A stretch of DNA of 64,000 nucleotides from Blastocatellia bacterium (lineage in GTDB: Bacteria; Acidobacteriota; Blastocatellia; Pyrinomonadales; Pyrinomonadaceae). Each line of letters begins with the position of its first letter. Position 1 is the stretch's first letter. The notes under the pieces were generated by a model. It did not search any database. It was not told the origin of the DNA and worked only from the letters and a program-made list of their open reading frames with translations. The translations under genes and the position numbers were made by a program. Shown piece after piece: positions 41,982 to 51,521 of this stretch. The stretch lies in the NCBI GenBank assembly GCA_003168335.1, contig PMSM01000014.1, positions 248,001-312,000 on the forward strand, in the 5' to 3' direction.

Positions 41982-43862
41982 CTACTTAACCGTCACACTA
42001 ATTACCTGCTGGCCCGAGATTACAAATTCGGCCGGCAACAATTCTCTTTCATAAATCTGGGACAACAACGTCGGCGTATAACCGCCTGACGAACGATCGT
42101 TGTTGAGCGTAGCCACGACCGAGGGCGGCAGATTAGGCAGCTCGCTGGTGCCGATTACCACTCCGGCGGCCGGCCTTAGCAGTCTCAGGTACAACCTATC
42201 GTTCTTCTTTGTCTTGTTGATCGCGCCGACCAGTTGACCCAGATCTCGCGGCACGAAAACTTTCGCTGCCGATGACTCCTGCAACGTAGCGCCGTCCCCA
42301 ACCATGATCATCAATTGTCCTGACGGCGCGTCCGCCGGAATCTGGACGGGGATCCTCTCCACTAATCGCTTACCGGAATCGGTGCGCACATAGGCCTGGA
42401 TTTCGACCTTCTCGCCGCGGCCGACCTCGATCCTATCGAGCGAGATTCGTTCCAGGGTGGCGGCCCGCTTTTCCTCGCTGGAATCAATGTCCACCACAAT
42501 TGCTTTGATATTGACCTCGTCAAAGCCGCTGCCCAGGAGCGCCTGTACCGGCGTGGCGATCGAGCCGGCAGCCAGGACTGCGGCATTCGCCGACGAGAAC
42601 CGGCGTTGTACGGCGATCGGGGCCTGGCCATTGACGACGATCGAACCGTTAACGGTTATAGTCGATTCTCCAATTGAACGTTCGCGCGTCGCGATAGTGT
42701 TGAAAACCGTGATGTTGACGAGCAAAGGCGTCAGAAATTCATCGCTTACGACTTCATAGGAAAACTGTTCGACGCGATCCCGGCTGGTGTGAAGATTGAT
42801 CTTCACCGGGATCATCCGGGGAGCATGACCCAACTGACCAAACACTCCCGTGGCCCTGTCCTGTGATATCGAACCAACCATCCGCCCGGGAACCGCGAGT
42901 TTGAATGAATTGTATGCATTTTGAACCACTGTCACCACGGAGCATTCGGTCATCGGCATGTCGGAACCGCCCAGACCGAGAAAAGGATGTCCAAACGCGT
43001 AAATTCGTTCTCCGTCACGGAAGGTGACCGTTCCCGAGGCGGCGATGGAATAATCTCCACGCACAAGCTGCACACTCACCGAAGTACCGGGCGTCAGCGT
43101 CTTCTCGTCAAACGGCTCGAGCGGCGTAATGGCAGCGGAACCGCCCACACCGGAGACCGGGAGTAGCCCGCTCTTCGTCAACTCTGAAGAGAACAACGAA
43201 AGACTCTCCTGGCTAATGCCGCTGAACACGACGGGCGTAGCAATCTGCTGAATCTGTTGACCCATCAGCGGAACAAGCAGGGAGCCAGCCGTAACGGGGG
43301 CGATTAATGACGCGGACGTAAAGGCCGGCTTCGGCAGTCTCGGCTTCCATTCGGCGCTGGCAAGCTCAGTGAACGACGTCGCACGCACTTCCGCATTGCG
43401 CTTTGGCTTGTCATTACCTTGCTCAAAGATATCTATCATCTGCTGAATCGGAGTAATGCCGCAGATGGGTTCTTTCGAAAACGGGAAACTATAGGCAATG
43501 GCCCCAACCAGGCGGTCGTCGATGAATACTGGAGAGCCGGACATGCCGGCGAAGACCCCGGTCTTGTCTACGTTCGCCCCGCTTAGTTTGGCAATGATTG
43601 TCGATTGACGCGGTCCGGTAAATCCCGGGAGTACTCCCAGTATCTCGAGGCTAAATTCCTGCGGCTCGCTGCCCGCGAAGACGGTGCGCGCTATGCCCTT
43701 CATACCGGGGCGTAAATCCTCGAGCGGGTAGAGGGCCTGGGTCGGGGCGTTGGTCTTCGCCACGGTCTTTGCCGTGCGCGCCTGGCCGTATGCGCTAATC
43801 GATCCAGCCAATAAAGTGATCGCGATCAGGAAACTTGTAGTACTGTTCTTTAATGATTTCAT
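41982..43862 (-). CDS. SpoIVB-like S55 family serine peptidase
   Basis: A 626-residue exported protein with a signal peptide (FLIAITLLAGSISAYG). Residues about 40-210 form the S55 peptidase domain: LYPLEDLRPGMKGIARTVF, FSLEILGVLPGF, and the catalytic serine in VFAGMSGSPVFIDDRLVGAI. A PDZ-like region and long beta-rich C-terminal domains follow (SVSVQLVRGDYSIAASGTVT, IYAFGHPFLGLGGSDMPM). In Bacillus SpoIVB cleaves SpoIVFA to activate sigma-K, but non-sporulating phyla have long S55 proteins of unknown target. The start at 43862 is chosen for the signal peptide. Confidence 0.87.
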   Translation of the reverse strand: MKSLKNSTTSFLIAITLLAGSISAYGQARTAKTVAKTNAPTQALYPLEDLRPGMKGIARTVFAGSEPQEFSLEILGVLPGFTGPRQSTIIAKLSGANVDKTGVFAGMSGSPVFIDDRLVGAIAYSFPFSKEPICGITPIQQMIDIFEQGNDKPKRNAEVRATSFTELASAEWKPRLPKPAFTSASLIAPVTAGSLLVPLMGQQIQQIATPVVFSGISQESLSLFSSELTKSGLLPVSGVGGSAAITPLEPFDEKTLTPGTSVSVQLVRGDYSIAASGTVTFRDGERIYAFGHPFLGLGGSDMPMTECSVVTVVQNAYNSFKLAVPGRMVGSISQDRATGVFGQLGHAPRMIPVKINLHTSRDRVEQFSYEVVSDEFLTPLLVNITVFNTIATRERSIGESTITVNGSIVVNGQAPIAVQRRFSSANAAVLAAGSIATPVQALLGSGFDEVNIKAIVVDIDSSEEKRAATLERISLDRIEVGRGEKVEIQAYVRTDSGKRLVERIPVQIPADAPSGQLMIMVGDGATLQESSAAKVFVPRDLGQLVGAINKTKKNDRLYLRLLRPAAGVVIGTSELPNLPPSVVATLNNDRSSGGYTPTLLSQIYERELLPAEFVISGQQVISVTVK

Positions 43863-43946
43863 AATTCTTGGTTCGACAAACTGATGGCTTTCAAGCACCC
43901 GGACATTCACTAGTTACTATAGCCGAAGTTTGATGAAAGTAATAGC

Positions 43947-44585
43947 ATGTTGGCCAGCATGTTTGATGCTGAGGGCTTTATCCTGGTTGGCGGACAATCG
44001 AGCCGCATGGGCTCTGATAAGTCGCGACTCGTATTTGGCAAACAAACCGGCGTCGAGCACATCGCGGCCGCGTTACGCCCGCTAACTCGGACAGTAAGGC
44101 TCGTGGGCTCGAGGGATCAGGGTGACGCCGCTGGTCTTCAGAATATTCCGGACACGCATGAACGTTGGGGTGCGCTGGGTGGAATCCAGGCCGCACTAGC
44201 TGCTTGCGAGTCAGAATGGGCGTTGATAGCAGCTTGCGATCTTCCGCTCGTGACTACCGAGCTGTTCGGTCGACTGTGGCAGGTCGGAGCTCAAACAGAA
44301 GGAGAAGTCTCAGACGCCATCGTCCCGATTCAGGCTGACGGGCGGCCACAGCCCCTGTGTGCCTTTTATCGCCGTAAATCCTGTTTACTGCCAGCCAAAC
44401 AACTAATTGTTGAAGGCGAACACAAGCCTCGCGCCCTGCTGGCGAAGGTCCGCACGCGTTGGGTAGACTTTGGTGAGCTTTCCGATTTGCCCGGCGCAGA
44501 AGATTTCTTTCTGAACGTCAACACTCCGAGTGATTACGAACGCGCGCAGGACATTCTCGCACGGTCACAGAAACAGGAACCGTAG
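43947..44585 (+). CDS. mobA: Molybdenum cofactor guanylyltransferase
   Basis: A 212-residue nucleotidyltransferase that adds GMP to molybdopterin. ILVGGQSSRMGSDKSRLVFG is the GTP-binding loop (GGxSxRMGxDK); LGGIQAALAACESEW and ALIAACDLPLV supply the metal-binding aspartate; PQPLCAFYRR and NVNTPSDYERA are also typical. A few residues before the first strand (MLASMFDAEG) leave the exact start open. No other moco gene is adjacent; the S55 peptidase gene is divergent. Confidence 0.92.
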   Translation: MLASMFDAEGFILVGGQSSRMGSDKSRLVFGKQTGVEHIAAALRPLTRTVRLVGSRDQGDAAGLQNIPDTHERWGALGGIQAALAACESEWALIAACDLPLVTTELFGRLWQVGAQTEGEVSDAIVPIQADGRPQPLCAFYRRKSCLLPAKQLIVEGEHKPRALLAKVRTRWVDFGELSDLPGAEDFFLNVNTPSDYERAQDILARSQKQEP

Positions 44586-44625
44586 CGTGCGTCGATATGA
44601 AATGGGAAGCCTAGGAAGAACCAAT

Positions 44626-44702
44626 ACGATCCACGAACCGACCCGAAGCAAGCACGAAGAAGACACTAAATTCAAGCCATTTCGTGTTATTTCGTGGATC
44701 GT
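44626..44702. repeat. Intergenic inverted repeat
   Basis: ACGATCCACGAA (44626-44637) and TTCGTGGATCGT (44691-44702) are perfect inverted copies separated by CACGAAGAAGACAC and TTTCGTGTTATT-type text that also pairs in part. The 285-bp space between mobA and the hydrolase gene holds nothing else I can name. Confidence 0.65.
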
Positions 44703-44869
44703 TCCTATTGTCGTTGCGGAAGCCCACCATTTTTCAGCAGGCCAGGTCAAATTGAACTTGGAAATCCGCAATTACTTCAGCCGGATTTTTCGCGCTCATT
44801 ACGCCTCGCGTTCTAACCCAAACTTTTTCTTTTGCAATTCCCTGCTCTTGATTCATAATCCGCCCTGAC

Positions 44870-45820
44870 ATGTCACTTCGTCCCAAACTCATAAAGCGAG
44901 TAATTAAGTCTTTTCTTCCCATCGTCCTCGTCGTCGTCGCGGCATTCGCCGCGGTAACCGTGTGGATCGTTCACGGTATTACGCGACCGCCGCGGACACC
45001 TTACCTGGTCACACCACAGACTTTTTCACGGGTCACTGGTCCGTTGCTGAAGGCCATGGATGTAACCTGGCCAAACCACGACGGGACCCAGGCGCGCGGC
45101 TGGCTGATTCGCGGCGCCGAAGGATCGCCGGCGGTGATCTTGTTGCATCGCTATGGTGCGGATCGATCCTGGTTATTGAATGTCGCGGTGAAATTGAACG
45201 AGACCACCAACTTCACCGTGCTGTGGCCCGATCTGCGAGGACACGGGGAAAATCCACTAGTGAACAGGACTCTGTTCGGCGGGGTTGAGGGCGACGACAC
45301 CACCGCTGCGATTGATTACCTGCACACACTGAAGACAACTGGCGGCAGACCTCAAGTCGTCGGCCCTATCGGCGTCTACGGCGTAGAATTGGGAGCCTAT
45401 GTTGCACTGGACGCAGCACAGCGTTATCCCGAAATACGCGCTCTAGTGCTGGATTCAGCACCCGCTTCACCTGACGACCTGGTTCGCGCCGCGACCAGCG
45501 GACATGCCGGGATGAACAATTTCCTCCTGCAGCGGTTGGCTCGTTGGGGGCTAAAGATTTACTCGTTCGGCAAGTATCAAAGCACGCCATCGTGCGAACT
45601 CGCCCACTCTCTGCGTGACGTGCGCGTCTTGCTGTTGACTGGGAGCGAAGGCGACCCCTGGCGGACTTCCACGCTGGAATTAGCCAGGTGCATCAACGGG
45701 TCTGTCCAGGTGAAAAAAGACCTGCCGGTAACGGGCGTCTTTCTTCCTTCCGCCACGGGAGAACAAGAAGAAACCTACGACCGTCCCGTGATCGAGTTTT
45801 TTGATAAAGCGCTGCGGTAG
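44870..45820 (+). CDS. Membrane-anchored alpha/beta-hydrolase fold protein, nucleophile replaced
   Basis: A 316-residue protein. An N-terminal transmembrane anchor (FLPIVLVVVAAFAAVTVWIV) precedes an alpha/beta-hydrolase fold facing the periplasm: GSPAVILLHRYGADRSWLL (oxyanion-side HRYG), FTVLWPDLRGHGENP and the nucleophile elbow, which reads GVYGVELGAY. The serine of GxSxG is therefore glutamate. LLLTGSEGDPWRTS is the usual acid region. With no serine, cysteine or aspartate at the elbow, normal ester hydrolysis is doubtful. It may be a pseudo-enzyme or use other chemistry. Confidence 0.8.
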   Translation: MSLRPKLIKRVIKSFLPIVLVVVAAFAAVTVWIVHGITRPPRTPYLVTPQTFSRVTGPLLKAMDVTWPNHDGTQARGWLIRGAEGSPAVILLHRYGADRSWLLNVAVKLNETTNFTVLWPDLRGHGENPLVNRTLFGGVEGDDTTAAIDYLHTLKTTGGRPQVVGPIGVYGVELGAYVALDAAQRYPEIRALVLDSAPASPDDLVRAATSGHAGMNNFLLQRLARWGLKIYSFGKYQSTPSCELAHSLRDVRVLLLTGSEGDPWRTSTLELARCINGSVQVKKDLPVTGVFLPSATGEQEETYDRPVIEFFDKALR

Positions 45821-45841
45821 TCATCTGAGCACAGATCAGAG

Positions 45842-47527
45842 TCACTTCACGCGCACAACCACCAACGACACGCGGCCGTTATTAGCAATCACTTCAGTTT
45901 GGATGGTCGGATAAGACGTTACCTGCGCCTCGTATTCCCGCGGCACAAAACACAACACCAACCCGCCGCTGCGACGCGCGGCATCGGCGACCTGGGTCAC
46001 GCCCTCGAGCTTAACGGGCTCGCCATCAGGCAGGTACATCATTCGATAGGCAGCGTAGAATTCGGCCGTGCGCTCGACGGTGTGCAGTTGCACCACCGGC
46101 ACAGCCCCATAACCGCGCGCCGATGCCGCTGCCAACAAATCCCGAACCGACTCCGGGCGCGCAATGATGCGTGCTGCGCAAACGAAACCGATTGCCGAGG
46201 CGACGAACAGCGCCAGCGGGATCAGGATGAAGAGAACTTTGCGCAACTGCGGGCGGGCCAGGGCCGCGACGCCAATCACGATCAGCGGCAACGCGCCCAG
46301 GACAACACACGCCGAGCTCAGACTGGCATGATGAGCCAGATACCACGCTCCGGCTGCGCCTAGTCCAATCAACAGGACGCCCGTCGTGCGCAGGACTAAA
46401 TCGCCGCGCCGAGCACGCAGAAAGCATGTGATCCGTTCGCCGATGAGCAAGGCCACGGCGGGCAGCGCCGGCAGAATGTAAGCCGTTAGTTTTGATTCCG
46501 AGAAAGAAAAGAACACCACCGGTAAAGCTATCCAGGAAAAGGCGAACACACAAAAGCGATCGAGCGGCCTTCCTCCTCGCCACTGCCAACGACGCGACCC
46601 AAAGAACGCCGCGCCGAGAAACATCGTCCACGGCAATGAAAGCGCGACGAGCACCAGAACATAAAAATAGAATGGCTCCGGATGGTGATACTTGTTGGTG
46701 ACAAAGCGCGCGAAATGATGCTGAACAATAAATTGATCGACAAACTTCCAGCCATGTCGCGAGAGCATCGGGCCGAACCACACAGCGGCAACTGCGATCG
46801 CGAGCGGCACTCCCCAAAGCAGACTCTGTAGAATCCTTCGGTGCGGCCATTCGCGGCGCAGCAGGAAGTAGCTCCCGATGACGCCGAAAGGGATAACGAT
46901 GCCGATCAATCCTTTGGCGAGCAGAGAGAGCCCGACGAAGAGATAGAAGCCGATGAGGAGCGCAGGCATCCTTGCCTGCGGTTCGCCGGCATCATTGCCG
47001 GCGCCCTGGGCGTGCCGAACCTGCCAGACGAAGAAACAGGCGAGCGCCCCCGTAACGGTCATCGTCACCACAATGTCAAAGCTCGCGCCACGCGAGAATA
47101 CGATCGCACCCAAACTCGATAACCAGACCAACGCACTGAAGCGACCGAGGCCCTGCCGTTCTTGCTCCGCGTTTTCACCCAACACGGGTGAAGATGCACC
47201 GCTGCTCTCTTCAATAGTCTTACCGATCCAGTAAACGAACACTGCGGTGAGCAGCCCGCAAAGTGCCGGACCCAGACGCGCCGCATATTCGCTGACTCCC
47301 AGGACGCGATAACCGGCGATCATCAACCAGTAGAGTAACGGGGGCTTTTCAAACCAGGGCAGACCGCCGAGCGTGGGCGTGATCAGATCATGCCGCGCCA
47401 GCATCTCCCGCGCGACCTCGGCATAGCGTGGCTCATCCGGCCCCACCAAAGGAAGCGAACCCAGGCTCCAAAGATAGAAAGCGGCAATGCTGAGAAAGAG
47501 AAGCAGCCAGCCGCGCTTGGCAAGCAT
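45842..47527 (-). CDS. ArnT-like (GT39/PMT-type) membrane glycosyltransferase
   Basis: A 561-residue polytopic membrane enzyme with about a dozen hydrophobic segments. The catalytic loop LPLVGPDEPRYAEVAREML near the N terminus has the Asp-Glu-x-Arg motif of ArnT/PMT enzymes; GGLPWFEKPPLLYWLM is the second conserved loop. These enzymes use polyprenyl-phosphate sugars as donors on the periplasmic side, for example to modify lipid A or proteins. The C-terminal periplasmic part is small. The next gene, divergent, is a Gfo/Idh oxidoreductase, so sugar metabolism or lipid A modification is plausible. Confidence 0.87.
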   Translation of the reverse strand: MLAKRGWLLLFLSIAAFYLWSLGSLPLVGPDEPRYAEVAREMLARHDLITPTLGGLPWFEKPPLLYWLMIAGYRVLGVSEYAARLGPALCGLLTAVFVYWIGKTIEESSGASSPVLGENAEQERQGLGRFSALVWLSSLGAIVFSRGASFDIVVTMTVTGALACFFVWQVRHAQGAGNDAGEPQARMPALLIGFYLFVGLSLLAKGLIGIVIPFGVIGSYFLLRREWPHRRILQSLLWGVPLAIAVAAVWFGPMLSRHGWKFVDQFIVQHHFARFVTNKYHHPEPFYFYVLVLVALSLPWTMFLGAAFFGSRRWQWRGGRPLDRFCVFAFSWIALPVVFFSFSESKLTAYILPALPAVALLIGERITCFLRARRGDLVLRTTGVLLIGLGAAGAWYLAHHASLSSACVVLGALPLIVIGVAALARPQLRKVLFILIPLALFVASAIGFVCAARIIARPESVRDLLAAASARGYGAVPVVQLHTVERTAEFYAAYRMMYLPDGEPVKLEGVTQVADAARRSGGLVLCFVPREYEAQVTSYPTIQTEVIANNGRVSLVVVRVK

Positions 47528-47551
47528 TGAAGGTTGCAAGTATAGTCGCAA

Positions 47552-47703
47552 AGCAGAAGTCAGAGGTCAGAAGTCAGAGATCAGAAGTCAATCGTTAGCT
47601 GCATCTCGCTCTTTGAATCAATCATGGCCAAACAATCGAACTCGAAGTATCGTCGAAACAGAACTGCGATTCAAACGCCCGGCACTGACCTCTGACTTCT
47701 GAC
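47552..47703. repeat. Simple-sequence repeats around a Gfo/Idh promoter region
   Basis: AAGTCAGAGGTCAGAAGTCA and further AGAAGTCA units at about 47556-47590 are mirrored in reverse complement by TGACCTCTGACTTCTGACC at about 47685-47703, so the whole region is a loose inverted repeat. A related run of short pieces, CCAATTGCCAATTGCCGAC, is at about 31182-31200. Confidence 0.55.
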
Positions 47704-47723
47704 CGCTGATCTCTTTTCTCTTT

Positions 47724-48707
47724 ATGCAACGCACCGCGGTAATCGGCGTCGGACATCTGGGCCAACAGCACGCGCGCATTCAGGCGGCGCTGGCGGCCCA
47801 AGGTCTGTCGCAATTCACCAGCGTCTGTGATATCGATTCCGAGCGGGTAAACAAGGTCGCCAACGAATGGTGCGCGAATCCAACCACCGACTGGCGCACA
47901 TTGATCGGCAAAGTGGATGCGGTAAGCCTGGCTGTACCGACCGAATCGCATTGCGAAATCGCGTGTGGATTGCTGGCAGCCGGTATTCATGTGCTCGTCG
48001 AAAAACCGATCTCGCGCACCATCGAGGAAGCCGATCGCATGATTGCCGCAGGTACGGAGGGTGGCGCCATCTTACAGGTGGGCCATGCAGAGCGATTCAA
48101 TCCGGCGCTGGTCGCGCTGCGTCCCCACGTGCATAACCCCGTCTATTTCGAAATTCATCGCGTCGGTCAGTTCACAGCGCGTTCGCTGGACATCGATGTC
48201 GTGCTGGATCTGATGATTCACGATCTGGATATCGTGCAGTGGCTGGTCGGCGAAGACGTGGAATGCATTGGCTTGCATGCAGTGGGCATTCCTATTCTCA
48301 CTGATCGCGTTGATGCCGCGAACGCGCGTCTGGAGTTTGCGACCGGCGCCGTGGCCAATATCACCGCTTCGCGAGTGGGCACGGAAACAATTCGTAAGAT
48401 GCGCTTTTTCCAACCGCGTGACTACATCGTGGTCGATTACCTAACCAACCACGCGTCGATCAGTAATCTCGCACCGTCGGCAGCCAGCCCCTGGCCGGGT
48501 GTGCGCACGCAAATCCTGGAGGTCGAAAACGTCGAGCCGCTGCGTGCCGAGATCGAATCATTTTTGCAAGCGGCTGCAAACGGTTCGCGCCCGGTGGTGT
48601 CGGGCGAAGACGGTCGTCGCGCGCTGGCGCTGGCGCTGCGGACGCTCGATCAGATTCATTCTCATACGGCCAAGTCAGGCGTAAGCGCTTTCCTGAAAAA
48701 CGCTTGA
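47724..48707 (+). CDS. Gfo/Idh/MocA family oxidoreductase
   Basis: A 327-residue NAD(P)-dependent sugar dehydrogenase. The Rossmann motif is VIGVGHLGQQHARI, followed by AVSLAVPTESHCEIACGLL, GIHVLVEKPISRTIEEAD (EKP motif) and the catalytic region LDIDVVLDLMIHDLDIVQWL. The sequence style resembles Gfo/Idh proteins found near lipid A biosynthesis genes, some of which act on UDP-sugars (GnnA-type), but no lpx gene is in the window, so the substrate is open. The divergent glycosyltransferase gene would fit an envelope sugar role. Confidence 0.88.
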   Translation: MQRTAVIGVGHLGQQHARIQAALAAQGLSQFTSVCDIDSERVNKVANEWCANPTTDWRTLIGKVDAVSLAVPTESHCEIACGLLAAGIHVLVEKPISRTIEEADRMIAAGTEGGAILQVGHAERFNPALVALRPHVHNPVYFEIHRVGQFTARSLDIDVVLDLMIHDLDIVQWLVGEDVECIGLHAVGIPILTDRVDAANARLEFATGAVANITASRVGTETIRKMRFFQPRDYIVVDYLTNHASISNLAPSAASPWPGVRTQILEVENVEPLRAEIESFLQAAANGSRPVVSGEDGRRALALALRTLDQIHSHTAKSGVSAFLKNA

Positions 48708-48794
48708 GTAGTTTTGCAAATTCCTTGCTTGATGAGGGGCTTCCAAGTGCTTAAGATCGCTGATATCATCCGGCGCGAAAGGGATGACCCGCCG

Positions 48795-49118
48795 ATGACT
48801 GATGAAGAGAGACAACGCGCGATGGATTTCATCGTGGTGCAACAGGCAAAGAACTCGGTCGAGATTGAGAAGCTCAACGAGTCGTATCGGAGAGCCGAAC
48901 ATCGGTTCGATCGGGATGAACGCATTCTCAAGCTAATCATCAGGGCGGGCAGGCGAGCACGTACGCAAGTGAGTAAGCACGAGCAGCGATTGCGTGAGCA
49001 GCATGCGCTCTTCGCCAAAGAGATGGCGGAGATGAGGGAGTTCCAGGCTCATTCTGATAAGCGCCTTGACGCTTTGATCGACATCGTCCGCGCAGATCGC
49101 AACGGTCGTTCAGCGTAA
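48795..49118 (+). CDS. Small coiled-coil protein
   Basis: A 107-residue charged, almost wholly helical protein. TDEERQRAMDFIVVQQAKNS at the start is followed by heptad-like helices (EKLNESYRRAEHRF, KHEQRLREQHALFAKEM). The ATG at 48795 is chosen because the sequence type usually begins MTxEExQRxMxFI; the open frame extends to 48714. It follows the Gfo/Idh gene and precedes the serine hydrolase. Function unknown; proteins of this type are common and uncharacterised in soil bacteria. Confidence 0.6.
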   Translation: MTDEERQRAMDFIVVQQAKNSVEIEKLNESYRRAEHRFDRDERILKLIIRAGRRARTQVSKHEQRLREQHALFAKEMAEMREFQAHSDKRLDALIDIVRADRNGRSA

Positions 49119-49144
49119 TCGATAGTTTTGAATCAAATCGCGCC

Positions 49145-50278
49145 GTGCCTACCGACCTCATAACAAACCCAGAACCCAGCATCTCGACTATGCTTCGTAG
49201 CCGCATCGATGCCGGCGACTTCCCTTCCGCAGTTTACATCGTCGCTGAGCACGGTCGTGTCATCCTCTCAGATGCTCTCGGGAATGCGGTGCGTGAACCT
49301 GAGTCGCACAACGCGTCTCTGGAAACGATTTATGATCTAGCTTCACTGACGAAACCGCTGGTGACTGGCTTGCTTTGCGCGCGGCTGGTTCAGTCAGGCG
49401 CACTGTCTCTGGACAGTTCCGTTGCCGACTACCTGGTCGAATTTGATCGCCCCGACAAACAACTAATTACAGTTCGTCAGCTTCTGACTCACACCTCGGG
49501 CCTGCCCGCATGGCGAGCGCTCTACATCCTGACACATGGCGAGAAAGACGGAACGATTGGCACGATTGCCCGCGAGCCCCTTGTATACAAGCCGGGCGAG
49601 CGAGTCGTTTACAGCGACCTGGGCTTTATTGTCCTTGGCTTTCTGCTACAAAGGCTGACGGAGACAGAACTCGACCGCCTCGCGCCACGTGACATCTTCG
49701 AGCCGCTGCATCTGCGCCGGACCTTTTTCAGTCCTAATCGAGCTATGCAAACGGAAATTGCGGCTTGCGAAAGCGGGAACGCCTACGAACGCGAAATGTG
49801 TGAGCGTGACATCGAGCTTCCCACGTACGGCGGTTGGCGCCCGGGTGTTATTTGGGGTGAGGTACACGACGGCAACGCGCACTTTTTGGGAGGCGCGGGA
49901 GGTCATGCCGGTTTGTTCTCGACCGTGGGCGAGACTTTGCGTCTGGCGAATCAATTCGTCGGCGGACTGTCTGAACTGCTTTCCAGAGAGACGTGTGAAC
50001 TCTTTCGCCAGAATATGACCGCGAACCTAAATGAAGCCCGGTCGTTCGCGTGGCAACTCGCCGCCACGAAAGATTCAACCGCTGGTAGGAGTTTGCCACC
50101 CGCTGCTTTCGGTCACACTGGATTCACCGGCACCAGTTGCTGGATCGATGCTGAAGCCGAACGCGCATACATTCTGCTCACCAATCGTACGCATGCCCGC
50201 GCACTCCCCTTTGCCAACATCAATCAAGTGCGGCGCGAGTTTCATTCGCTGGCCGCAGAAGCCTTGAAAGGGATGTGA
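49145..50278 (+). CDS. Beta-lactamase-family serine hydrolase
   Basis: A 377-residue penicillin-binding-protein/class C beta-lactamase-fold hydrolase. The SxxK motif is SLTK in IYDLASLTKPLVTG; the second motif reads YSDLGF in place of YxN; the third (KTG type) is HTGFTGT. VRQLLTHTSGLPAW is the family's hallmark. No signal peptide is visible, so it is probably cytoplasmic. The GTG start lies 26 bp after the preceding gene and its end is 10 bp from the MFS gene. Such proteins are often esterases or peptidases, not true lactamases. Confidence 0.88.
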   Translation: MPTDLITNPEPSISTMLRSRIDAGDFPSAVYIVAEHGRVILSDALGNAVREPESHNASLETIYDLASLTKPLVTGLLCARLVQSGALSLDSSVADYLVEFDRPDKQLITVRQLLTHTSGLPAWRALYILTHGEKDGTIGTIAREPLVYKPGERVVYSDLGFIVLGFLLQRLTETELDRLAPRDIFEPLHLRRTFFSPNRAMQTEIAACESGNAYEREMCERDIELPTYGGWRPGVIWGEVHDGNAHFLGGAGGHAGLFSTVGETLRLANQFVGGLSELLSRETCELFRQNMTANLNEARSFAWQLAATKDSTAGRSLPPAAFGHTGFTGTSCWIDAEAERAYILLTNRTHARALPFANINQVRREFHSLAAEALKGM

Positions 50279-50288
50279 CGGGGACCTC

Positions 50289-51521
50289 TTGGACCTACCA
50301 GACAAAGATGCGAAACCAGCAAGACGAGCCGCATGGCTGCGCGACTATCTCAGCCTTGAACGGAATGTGACCGTCGCATCGGGTGCGGTGTTTCTACTCG
50401 GCTTTGGCGAAGAGCTGTGGAAGAAGTTTCTGCCCAAGTATCTCGAGGCGCTTGGCGCCAGCACACCCATGATTGGACTCTTCGGCACGGCGGAAGATTT
50501 CTTCGATGCGGTGTATCAATACCCGGGCGGTTGGATTGCCGATCGCTTTGGGCGACGGCGGGCGCTTTTCTTCTTCCTCAGCCTCGCGTGCGCCGGTTAT
50601 CTCGTATATCTGGTCGGGCCCTCATGGCCGTTCGCTTTTTTGGGATTGGCGCTGGTGATGGGGTGGCAGAGCATGGCTTCGCCGGCCATTTTCGCTGTCA
50701 TCGGCGACTCGCTGCCGAAAGAAAAACGCGCCATGGGTTTTACCATCCAGTCGATTCTGAAGCGCGTGCCAATAGTGATCGCGCCCGTAATCGGCGGTAT
50801 CCTCATTGCGTCCCGGGGCATAGTCACAGGGGTTCACACCGGACTAGTTGTGACGCTCATTCTCGCCGCACTAACCGTTCTTCTGCTTCGTCTCATCAAC
50901 ATCGCCCGCGAAGCGCATCACCCTGCAAACATCTTCGGAGTTTGGGATTCCTTTCAAGCCGGCCTGAAGCGTCTCCTTATTTCTGACATCTTCATCCGCA
51001 CCTGCGAGGGCATGGTGGACGTTTTTATCATTCTCTACGTTACCAATGTCCTGCATGTCAGCTTCGCGCGCTTTGGCTCTCTGATCGCTATTAATACCAT
51101 CACCACCCTGGTGATTTATCTGCCCGCGGCCAAAGCAGCGGAACGCGTCGGACGGCGACCTTTCATCATCGTCACCTTCTGCGCCTTTGCCCTGTACCCG
51201 CTGGCGATCGTTTCCGCGCATGACTTCGGCGGCCTGGTGATAGCGTTCATCATCGGAGGCTTGAGGGAAATCGGCGAGCCGGCGCGTAAGGCAATGATTC
51301 TGGATTTTGCCGCGCCGCAACTGCGGGCGCGCAGCGTGGGGCTCTACTATCTGCTGCGCAGCCTGGCAATCACACCGGCGGCGGCAATTGGCGGACTGCT
51401 CTGGAAAGTCTCGCCGCAAACACCGTTCGTACTGGCGGGCGCTTTCGGCGTTGCGGGCACATTCATTTTCATCGCCACCGTGCGTGAGCGTTGGCCAACC
51501 AACGATTGTAAGGAGGGATGA
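50289..51521 (+). CDS. MFS transporter, in a chr-like operon
   Basis: A 410-residue transporter with about 12 membrane segments. FLLGFGEELWKKFLPKYLEALG at the N terminus and the loop 2-3 motif GGWIADRFGRRRALFF support the family call; the second half repeats it in AKAAERVGRRPFIIV. The start is TTG. Its 3' end overlaps the ChrB-domain gene by 4 bp (ATGA), so the two are coupled. In classical chromate operons the pump is ChrA of the CHR family; this MFS protein occupies that place. Substrate inferred from context only. Confidence 0.86.
   Translation: MDLPDKDAKPARRAAWLRDYLSLERNVTVASGAVFLLGFGEELWKKFLPKYLEALGASTPMIGLFGTAEDFFDAVYQYPGGWIADRFGRRRALFFFLSLACAGYLVYLVGPSWPFAFLGLALVMGWQSMASPAIFAVIGDSLPKEKRAMGFTIQSILKRVPIVIAPVIGGILIASRGIVTGVHTGLVVTLILAALTVLLLRLINIAREAHHPANIFGVWDSFQAGLKRLLISDIFIRTCEGMVDVFIILYVTNVLHVSFARFGSLIAINTITTLVIYLPAAKAAERVGRRPFIIVTFCAFALYPLAIVSAHDFGGLVIAFIIGGLREIGEPARKAMILDFAAPQLRARSVGLYYLLRSLAITPAAAIGGLLWKVSPQTPFVLAGAFGVAGTFIFIATVRERWPTNDCKEG

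Noticed and set aside
45899-46363. 154-residue open frame antisense to the glycosyltransferase
   Set aside because: A shadow of the membrane-protein gene; charged low-complexity composition typical of antisense frames.
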